Shown here: positions 56,101 through 64,000 of the stretch, piece after piece | How positions within the stretch are numbered: position 1 is the first letter of the stretch | Layout: each line of letters opens with the position of its first letter | Origin: Mytilus galloprovincialis | Taxonomy: Eukaryota; Mollusca; Bivalvia; Mytilida; Mytilidae | Length of the DNA: 64,000 nucleotides | Assembly: GCF_965363235.1 (NCBI RefSeq) | Contig: NC_134844.1 | Location: forward strand, 56,230,872 to 56,294,871 | Reading direction: 5' to 3' | Program-made: the position numbers and the translations under genes | Notes under the pieces: generated by a model | Seen by the model: the letters and a program-made list of their open reading frames with translations, nothing else | Databases searched by the model: none | Told to the model about the DNA's origin: nothing

Positions 56101-56220
56101 GAGATAACTGTATTGTATTTGAAGCTTTGCGGACGTCCATCGGTAGTTTTACTGTCGCAAATTTAGTTTACCTGGCGACGCGTTGCGTCCGCAAAGCTTC
56201 AAATACAATACAGTTATCTC
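56101..56220. repeat. hairpin with perfect 35-bp arms
   Basis: Arms 56,101-56,135 and 56,186-56,220 (GAGATAACTGTATTGTATTT... and its exact complement) around a 50-bp loop. Likely a foldback element. Confidence 0.85.
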
Positions 56221-56326
56221 TTAAATTTAATTTTCCAGAAAGTTCTTTTTGTTGTTTTAAAATGCACTTACCTTTAGTAAAATGATTTAAAATTCACATT
56301 TCTTTATTTTTTGTAATACAAAATTT

Positions 56327-56657
56327 GGGACCCCTAAAGTAAAAGAGTGCTATAATGCTTTCATTTACTTTAGGGGTCCTACAACCTAAATACAAATAAT
56401 TCAATCGGGACCCTTAAAGTAGAAGAGTGCTATAATGCTTTCATTTACTTTAGGGGTCCGAAAACCTATATACAAGCCAAAAACCATATAAAGATAATTT
56501 AACAGGGACCCCTAAAGTAAAAGAGTGCTATAATGCCTTCATTCACTTTAGGGGTCCCACAACCTATATACAAGCCAAAAACGATATAAAGATATTTTAA
56601 CAGGGACCTCTAAAGTAAAAGAGTGCTATATTGCCTTCATTTACTTTAGGGGTCCCA
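56327..56657. repeat. array of four hairpin units
   Basis: Four units of about 53 bp (56,327-56,379; 56,407-56,459; 56,505-56,558; 56,603-56,656). Each has the palindromic ends GGGACCCCTAAAGTAAA and TTTACTTTAGGGGTCC and a conserved centre GAGTGCTATAATGC. Spacers are 27-46 bp and include the shared words CCTATATACAAGCC and ATATAAAGATA. Half-units persist at about 56,683 and 57,002. Confidence 0.85.
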
Positions 56658-56764
56658 AAACCTATATTAATATAATTTAATTGGGACCCTTACAATCCAT
56701 AACCATATAAACAGTTTAAATACAACAGACATATACAAGCCAATATTATACAAACAATCAATAC

Positions 56765-56880
56765 AACAGTAGTATACCGCTGTTCAAAACTCATAAATCC
56801 ATGGACAAAAAACAAAATCGGGATAACAAACCAAAACCGAGGGAAACGCATTAAATATAAGAGGAGAACAACGACATAAC
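56765..56880 (+). repeat. dispersed repeat, family K
   Basis: AGTAGTATACCGCTGTTCAA, ACCAAAACCGAGGGAAACGC, AGAGGAGAACAACGACATAA. Confidence 0.7.
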
Positions 56881-57418
56881 ACTAAAATGTAACACATATA
56901 GACAAAATCCCACGAGAACATAATATATAATATTACTATTATTACAAAATGTATTTAAATACACTATATATTGTGGGACCCTCCATTTTTGAACAGTAAT
57001 GTTGGGACCCCTAAAGTAAAGGAAGGCCTGAATTATGTGTTCGGCAATGATGATGGATGAGTCTTGATAAGGGGTTAATAAGGCCATGTAAAGTGTTTTA
57101 TAACAAATAAATATGTCAAGTTTTAGACAAATACTTCTGTAAAGAACTTTATTAATAAGCGTTATAAGTATCAATTTTATATAAAAATGGTTTCGTTTTT
57201 AAATATACATGGGAAAATGAAAGTTCTGAATGCCTAGTTTTGTGTACACTTAACCTACACAAGGCCCACATCGACTATCGACTACATGCAGACAAAACAT
57301 GATTTAAACTACATGTAAACACTGAGTTTATTCAATGGGAACGTAATTATGTTTAGTTTATGTGTAAGTTACACTAACACAACACCGAGTTTAGGTCAAT
57401 GTGAACTATAAGTCTATA

Positions 57419-57954
57419 TTTAGAAGTATGGAATGTCATGATTACACAATAGAAAATGCATAGTTTGCATTCAATCGTGATTTAAATTTTAAAATCAAAT
57501 ATTTTTCCTTGACTTCTCGTGTAACATCACAGCACACCCCATATTAATTTTATAAAATGGAAATATTTAAAAAAATCACCCTCCACATTCGTCTAAATGT
57601 TTGCTAAGGGGAATTTTTCTGTATTGTGGCTGCCGTATCTGTTGCTTATGAATGCGCACTCTTTCTGTTACACTGTTCCCGATATAAATTTCCTGAAAAC
57701 CATTACATTAAATGCAATAAATTAAATTCTCGGATTTACAGGTAATATCTTCGTTGGTGAAAAGTGATAGACCATTAGGTATGTCCATTCCCTTGCCGAC
57801 ATAGATATACGGAGACTATCTCGACATTTTATACACTGAATGTTCTTTGTTTTGTCAAATCTTGCTCGGGTCAATAGTCGTTTAAGGTTTTGTTGTGCCG
57901 TATACTTTGTAGAAGTGTTTCTGAATTTATTAAACGGCACATCTTTTCATACTG
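57419..57954. other. non-coding, nothing recognised
   Basis: No supported gene. Confidence 0.4.
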
Positions 57955-58360
57955 ACCAAGAATAGATAAAAGAGGAACGAAATATACCAAAGGGACAGTC
58001 AAACTCATAAATCTTAAATAAACTGAAAACGCCATGGCTAAAAATGAAAAAGACAAACAGACAAACAATAGTACACATGACACAACATAGAAAACTAAAG
58101 AATAAACAACACGAACCCCACAAAAAAACTAGGGGTGATCTCAGGTGCTCCGGAAGGGTAAGCAGATCCTGCTCGACATGTGGCACCCGTCGTGTTGCTT
58201 ATGTGATAACAAATCCGGTAAATAGTCTTATTCGGTAGGTCACATTCATGAAAGGATAGGGGATTGTAGTTAAGACGTAAGGAACATATCCGATATCAAT
58301 TGTGAAATGGTTATTCAATAACGGTCAACCAACTCGTGATGGCGTCCGTAAATTTGCTTT
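57955..58360 (+). repeat. dispersed mussel repeat, family J
   Basis: AAAGGGACAGTCAAACTCAT, ACGCCATGGCTAAAAATGAA, CAGGTGCTCCGGAAGGGTAA, ACCAACTCGTGATGGCGTCC. I know this as one of the most abundant mussel repeats, usually part of a retroelement untranslated region (from memory). Confidence 0.65.
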
Positions 58361-58559
58361 TGCAACGGGAATAATTTTAAAGTTACGGGGATTATGTGAA
58401 ATGACGAGCGGCATTTTATCGTTGTTATTATTCTGGTCCTCGCGATGGAGCGTAATTGGCTGAGTGGTATTAACAAGTCATTTGATCAGAAACCAAAACT
58501 TCAAATCAGGGACCATAAAAACAGTTAGCAATAAGAGGGAGTAAGATCTCTGTTTTTTT

Positions 58560-61115
58560 TTTTTTTTAACCATATTTCATTAACAATCACCTGTTACATG
58601 AACCCTCAGTTGCCCAGGGAAGCAACTAAGGGGACCCCAATTTTTACAGTCTCATTTGTCGGGGAAAAAAGCAAATGAGAAAAAACTCCCTCTATAAATT
58701 ATTAACATCAACCTTTATAAATATATTATATCCTTGTACAAATGTACATGTTAATATCAGTGAAAATACACCTACTTCATATAATTGTAGTACCTCCGAA
58801 TATATTTATGGACCCATTTCTCATGTTATAACAGGAGATCTTAACATCGTTCAAGACCGAGAGTTAAAATCATTCCTCAGTAAAGGACCTAAATATCGTC
58901 CCCCGTCAATTATTAATTGGAATGAGTGTCGTAATATCATCCACAACTCACTCCATACTTACTGTATGAAATGGATAAAACGGGAAAAAGCTGACAAAAA
59001 ATCTTTGGACTCTTTTTTTAATTCAGTAATGAAGATAGTTGATATACGTATTCAACATTTTAAAGAACATTTTACTATTAACAATAACCACAATAAACCT
59101 ATTTCTCGTATCAAACATAAACTAAAAGAACTAGCCAATAAATTTGTTTTTGTCCCGGCCGATAAAGCTGCTTATAATGTTATTATTGTTTGACGTAAAT
59201 TTTACATTGAGGTTCTGAAAAAAGAAATCACCAATTCACCAACATTCCAACTGATTCCATTTTCAGAAAACGAAATCTGTAACAAACATAAACTTTTAGC
59301 TACCGCTTTACAAGCAGAGCCAAATACAATGAAAGTCCCAACTATGTATTGGCTTCCGAAGCTACACAAAACACCTTACAAATATAGATTTATTTCGTCT
59401 TCGTCTTCGTCTTCAAGCCATTGTTCCACTACTAAATTGTCTATTCTTCTTACCAGCACACTTGGTACAATTAAAAACCTGATAATAAATTGTTCAAATA
59501 AGGCCTTCGAAAATAGTGGAATTAATTACTTCTGGAGTGTCAAGAACTCGTTGGAAGTACTAGATAAATTGCATGCTTATATTGGTGATTTTGAATCTGT
59601 TCAAAGTTTTGATTTTTCTACCCTGTATACCACATTGCCTCACATTCTCATTAAGAAAAAATTCACACACCTAATTAAATGGGCATTTAAAAAATCAGAA
59701 TGTGAATAAATATGTTCAAACTCTTTCAGGTCATTTTGTAGTAGCAATAAACAAAAAAACTATGTCAATTGGACATGCGTTGATACTATATATGCCCTTG
59801 AATTTTTACTAGATAACATTTTTGTTCGCTTTGGGGATTCCGAATATCGTCAGATTATCGGAATTCCTATGGGGACTAACTGTGCACCACTTATTGCGGA
59901 CCTGTTTTGTATTGCTATGAGTTACAATTTATGACAAAAATAAGCAAAGACCCATCGAAACAACATCTGATAAACAAATTTAATAATACTTTTAGATATT
60001 TGGATGATATTTTGGCTCTCAATAATGACGCCTTCAGTATGTATATTAAAGAAATTTATCCTGTTGAACTTACTTTGAATAAAGCTAATACTAACAATGA
60101 CCACTGCCCTTTCCTCGATCTTGATATCTATATCACTAACGGAAAGCTGAATACTAAAATTTATGATAAAAGAGATGATTTTTCATTTCCTATCGTTAAT
60201 TATCCATTTTTAGAAGGTGACGTTCCCTTGTCACCATCTTACGGTGTTTATATATCTCAACTTGTACGATTCGCTCGTGTATGTAACAATGTTTTAGATT
60301 TTAACGAGAGAAATTTATGTATTACTGAAAAATTATTACACCAGGGTTTTCGATATCACAAACTAGTCAAAAAATTTACGAAATTGCAGACTTCTTATAC
60401 GTTCAGGTATTTCACATCCAATTTTTTATGGAAATATTCTTTATAAAGCACAAAGATGTCAGTATCTACCTCAAAAACTAACAAAACCTTTGAATAGACT
60501 TATTAAGAAGGGATATAGTTACGATACTGTTGTCAGGTCATTAAAGATTGCATATTTTGGCGTTAATATTGATTCATTTATAGGGTCTTTGCATCGGAAC
60601 TAAACACATTTATTATTTAACCAGTTGTTGGCATGACACGGGTTATGTTCTTCTCATATATTTTATGATGGTATGATACTAAACCCCTAACGGGAAGGAT
60701 TGTGCCTGATGTTCATATGATGAAATCATAATCTTTCAGTCAGTTTAATTGAAGTCTGGAGCTGGCATGTCAGTTAACTGCTAGTAGTCTGTTGTTATTT
60801 ATGTATTATTGTCATTTTGTTTATTTTCTTTGGTTACATCTTCTGACATCAGACTCGGACTTCTCTTGAACTGAATTTTAATGTGCGTATTGTTATGCGT
60901 TTACTTTTCTACATTGGCTAGAGGTATAGGGGGAGGGTTGAGATCTCACAAACATGTTAACCCCGCCGCATTTTTGCGCCTGTCCCAAGTCAGGAGCCTC
61001 TGGCCTTTGTTAGTCTTGTATTATTTTAATTTTAGTTTCTTATGTACAATTCGGAAATTAGTATGGCGTTCATTATCACTGAACTAGTATATATTTGTTT
61101 AGGGGCCAGCTGATT
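58560..61115 (+). mobile_element. broken Penelope-like reverse-transcriptase element
   Basis: Plus-strand reverse-transcriptase-related segments in order: a N-terminal part with FVFVPADKAA (58,675-59,193), a part with YWLPKLHKTP and FSTLYTTLP (59,329-59,709), and a part with FRYLDDIL, CPFLDLDIYI, TKIYDKRDDFSFPIVNYPF and YGVYISQLVRFARVCN (59,907-60,446). The PKLHK, SLYTTLP, YLDD order fits Penelope-like elements; I see no GIY-YIG endonuclease. A tail from 60,450 to about 61,115 includes family G sequence (TTAACCCCGCCGCATTTTTG). The element is broken in several places and looks moderately old. Confidence 0.7.
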
Positions 61116-61218
61116 CATGATAACACGTGGTACCACAATAAAGTGCACAGGTGAATTAAATAAAACAATGACAAAATTCGTGTTTTCATGATCATAGCTA
61201 AAAAATGTAATTATAAGT

Positions 61219-61366
61219 ATTGAATGCTTCTTTTTGTAACTTCATAGGGTTATAAAAGCGTTGACCGTGCGCACATTTTTAGAATGAAGCGTTTCGCGCT
61301 TCATACAAAATGTACTTCGGTCAACGCTTTTACACCCCAGTGAAGTTCCAAAAAGAAGCATTCAAT
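61219..61366. mobile_element. complete foldback element, family L
   Basis: 148 bp; arms begin ATTGAATGCTTCTTTTTG and pair over about 65-70 bp, including AAAAGCGTTGACCG, with a GAAGCGTTTCGCGCTTC centre. Single arms occur in the first introns of TRIM-like genes 2 and 3. Confidence 0.75.
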
Positions 61367-61824
61367 TCTTAAATATATTTTGCGTGGTCAGGACAGTGTA
61401 GTGACCTCTTAGATACTGATTGAATAATAATATGTACACTGCTCTCAACTCCCTACATGTAATTTCTATTGTGTATGTAATTTATGTATATCATTCAATG
61501 GTAACAAGACAAGTTGTATCAACAGGTTCATATTATAAACAAATATTTACTCACCATATCTTTGAAATAAATCCTTTTTTGGAAACAAAATCATTAATCT
61601 ATTTTTTTTATGAATGAACTACACATCCCTTTATCAAATCGCACGTGGTAAATGATCACTCGACCACAAATTAAATGTAATTGAAATTAACATAAAAAAG
61701 ACTTGGTGTACGATAAAATTGAAACTGCTTAATAAATACAGGTAGCATTTGTAAGAAAGAAAATCATTATTTATGGTGAGAGGTATAGATATATAGATCG
61801 ATAATGATTGTAGGTACATCAAAT
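61367..61824. other. non-coding, nothing recognised
   Basis: AT-rich, no gene supported. Confidence 0.4.
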
Positions 61825-61965
61825 TGAGAATGGAAATGGGGAATGTGCCAAAGAGACAACAACCCGACCATAGAAAAAAAAAAAAAAAAAAAACAACAAC
61901 AACAGCAGAAGGTCACCAACAGGTCTTCAATGTAGCGAGAAATTCCCGCAACCGGAGGCGTCATG
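61825..61965 (-). repeat. dispersed repeat, family C
   Basis: GAGAATGGAAATGGGGAATG, AAGAGACAACAACCCGACCA, an A-run, AGAAGGTCACCAACAGGTCT and TGTAGCGAGAAATTCCCGCA. The longest family C copy here. Confidence 0.8.
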
Positions 61966-62064
61966 AAAAGTTTTATTGAGTAATGCAATTGCTTAAGGAA
62001 CAACACGTGATGTGCATTTAGCCAATCAGAATAAAGTATCAAATGAAACATACATTTAATGTAA

Positions 62065-63110
62065 TTATTTTGATATACAAAAAATGTCACATATAGTAGA
62101 AAAAGGGTTTGTTTTTCGTAAGTTGGGTTTAAGATTTTTGAGCAAAAATTGCATTTCATGTTTTATCATATTTAAAATCACCGATTTACTTATCCCTTTC
62201 TTTTGATATTTTGCGATATTTCTAGTTTTCCAGATAACCCATTTCGTGATTAGAAGCACCGTATCTAAAATTTGGGTATAAGATGCATCTGCATTAATGA
62301 CCCCAAAAATGATACTTGTTTCCGATTTTTGTAATTTTTCGATGATTAATTTTGACCCAAATATCCATATTTTCAAAAAAAATTCCAGCCAAACGTCTTC
62401 CACCAGTGTAAATTATATTATGTAGTAACTTCCATTGAAGTTGTTTAGTTTTCCTGTTAGCTAAATTCTTATTCAAAGTTTCCCAAATGTATTCCCATGG
62501 TAGTTCATTCCCAAAATATAAATTCCACTTAAACTGACTATTTGGAGCTGTTTTGTTAAAAGTATCTAATATCTTTCAGGCATAATTTTTTGGCAACAAC
62601 GACAACTCCATTTTTTATAAATTGACAAGAATTTATTATTTTTAAAGGTCTATCAAATGACTTTGTATGATAGAGTTTTTAAAACGTCAATTTGTTGAGG
62701 TGTTAACGACGATTTAATGCGACTATACTGTGCAATCCAATTCCTTTTATATTTAAGACTTTAATAATATCAAAAGAAGTTTTAAAGGATTTATTGTTTA
62801 AGTCCCATATATCTTTTATTATTTTTATTCCACTGAAGGCAAAATTTGCATAAGATAATGCATGTCCCTTAAACTTGAATTTACAATTGCCGAATATATT
62901 TTCTTCTAAAAGGTCCTCTTTTGTGACCGATTTTTTGATTTTCTGTAAGTCAGTCCAGGAAATTGAAAGTTCTTTATAATATTTGGACATTTGTATTTGC
63001 CTAAAACATGTAGTGTCCGAACAAGAACATATGAAAAAAGTCTGCATCATATGTTTCGTCTAGTGACGTTAACCAGTATTTTCCTATTGCATTCCATTTT
63101 TTTGTTTTTG
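62065..63110 (-). mobile_element. C-terminal fragment of an L1/Tx1-like LINE
   Basis: Read on the minus strand: YWLTSLDETYDADFF near 63,085, MSKYYKELSISWTDL near 62,985, LPWEYIWETLNKNLANRKTK then QLQWKLLHNIIYTGG near 62,500-62,400, and a C-terminal LLITKWVIWKTRNIAKYQKK near 62,260-62,200. This order is the region downstream of the reverse transcriptase in L1/Tx1-type ORF2 proteins. The frame changes at least three times, so it is dead. The reverse-transcriptase domain is not present. Confidence 0.7.
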
Positions 63111-63124
63111 AGTTGACAATACTG

Positions 63125-63490
63125 TACATATTTACACCACTGGGTCGATGCCTCTGTTGGTGGACGTTTCGTCCCCGAGGGTATCACCAGCCCAGTATTC
63201 AGCACTTCGGTGTTGACATGAATATCAATTATATGGTATTTTTTTTTTATAAATATCCTGTTTACAAAACATTGAATTTTTCGAAAAACTAAGGATTTTC
63301 TTATTCCAGGCATATATTACCTTAGCCGTATTTGACACAACTTTTTAGAATTTTGGATCCTCAATGCTCTTCAACTTTGTATTTGTTTGGTTTATAACTA
63401 TTGATATGAGCGTCACTGATGAGTCTTATGTAGACAAAACGCGCGTCTGGCGTACTAAATTATAATCCTGGTACCTTTGATAACTATTTC
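63125..63490 (+). repeat. dispersed mussel repeat, family F
   Basis: CACTGGGTCGATGCCTCTGT, GTTTCGTCCCCGAGGGTATC, TGAGCGTCACTGATGAGTCT, AACGCGCGTCTGGCGTACTA, ATCCTGGTACCTTTGATAAC. Abutting the LINE fragment. A well-known mussel repeat from memory; class unknown. Confidence 0.7.
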
Positions 63491-64000
63491 TAATAACAGA
63501 CAAACATGAACAACAGGGTTTTCTACGACGCCAATCATCGATTTCAAAACTTGAATGTGTACATGTGCAACAAAATTAACCATGTCAATTTCAGCATGCA
63601 TTTAATGGGAACGTCAAGTTCAGTTCAAAAATTCTGAAACGTAGGACGACTCATACACTTGTGTTTCAAATCGGACAAAGTTTTGTTATTTGTTTTTACT
63701 GTTTCAATTAGTTATCATGTTAGAATATATATTTATTCACTTTAAGCGATGTATTATTGCTGACCATTCGAGATTGTTTTTTTTGTGAACCTGTCTTCAG
63801 CTGAAAGTGTTATTTTATAAAATTACTACGCGGACCTCACTGTATTTTAAATCAATTACAAATGCCAAAAATGTGAGTTAATCTGTCTTTCAAAGCACGA
63901 ACAATTTCAAGAATTAATTCTAGGATAAAGACAATAACTGTTTTAGTGTTTAAAAATAAAATAAATCTTATCTTAGTTAATTTTCACAATAGCACAATTT
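63491..64000. other. non-coding, nothing recognised
   Basis: AT-rich right edge of the window. Confidence 0.4.

Larger units (their letters stand above)
55262..57418. mobile_element. candidate decayed element bounded by GTTCACA ends
   Basis: GGCCGTGTTCACACCAAACG at 55,262 faces TAGGTCAATGTGAACTATA at 57,393-57,412 in reverse (GTTCACATTGACC). Both ends are rich in TTTAGTGTAAAC-like words. The inverted similarity is short, so the boundaries are tentative. The interval holds the hairpin and hairpin array listed separately. Confidence 0.3.

Noticed and set aside
56327-56657. A CRISPR-like array
   Set aside because: Eukaryotic context, only four palindromic units, spacers partly repeated and no cas-like genes.

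Overview
The window looks like nuclear DNA of a bivalve, most likely a mussel of the Mytilus group. It is AT-rich, genes are sparse, and the intergenic sequence is packed with short dispersed repeats that I recognise from mussel sequence. The best protein-coding genes are TRIM-like proteins without a RING finger (two B-boxes, a coiled coil, and an NHL-like six-bladed propeller), a type strongly expanded in bivalves. There is no bacterial-style operon structure. Genes use GT-AG introns, TATA boxes and AATAAA signals. Species and family names are from memory; no search was run.

Layout. 1-7.8 kb is non-coding with scattered repeats. At 7.8-9.9 kb is one well-formed gene: TATA box, a non-coding first exon, one intron, and a 447-residue coding exon for a protein I cannot name, with three copies of a Ser-Trp-Met-Ser/Cys-Gly motif. 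10-12.6 kb is repeats. 12.6-19.1 kb is an old copy of a repeated gene unit. It holds two identical 472-bp inverted-repeat elements, a foldback element with a 9-bp target duplication, and TRIM-like gene 1, which is broken by a 5-bp shortening. 19-23.4 kb is repeats, two hairpins and a tRNA-like SINE head.

23.4-53.0 kb is a tandem segmental duplication of two units (A about 23.4-41.04 kb, B about 41.04-53.0 kb), each with one intact TRIM-like gene (gene 2 at 29,718-31,358; gene 3 at 43,426-45,066). All three TRIM-like genes share one architecture: a short non-coding first exon ending in TTTTGTTG(A/G)AG, a long intron, and an acceptor a few bases before the ATG. The two units differ mainly by mobile elements. 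Unit A alone carries a palindromic element of about 3.2 kb with decayed XPG-like nuclease remnants (25,105-28,289, in the intron of gene 2) and a 4.2-kb terminal-inverted-repeat element (34,025-38,224). Unit B alone carries a 5'-truncated LINE (49,229-51,184) and a roughly 550-bp insertion of unknown type.

The most unusual object is the 4.2-kb element at 34,025-38,224. Its ends are inverted repeats and its empty site is preserved in unit B. Inside is a minus-strand gene that joins a short acidic N-terminus, about 22 copies of a 45-bp minisatellite read as a 15-residue peptide, and the tail of a transposase-like protein family (GHTQMECDSMH...IE).

53-64 kb is repeat-rich: direct repeats with a GC palindrome, an array of four hairpin units, a perfect 35-bp-arm hairpin, a broken Penelope-like reverse-transcriptase element (58.6-61.1 kb), a foldback element, and a fragment of an L1/Tx1-like LINE at the right end. 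Coordinates of repeat edges are by eye and may be off by tens of bases.
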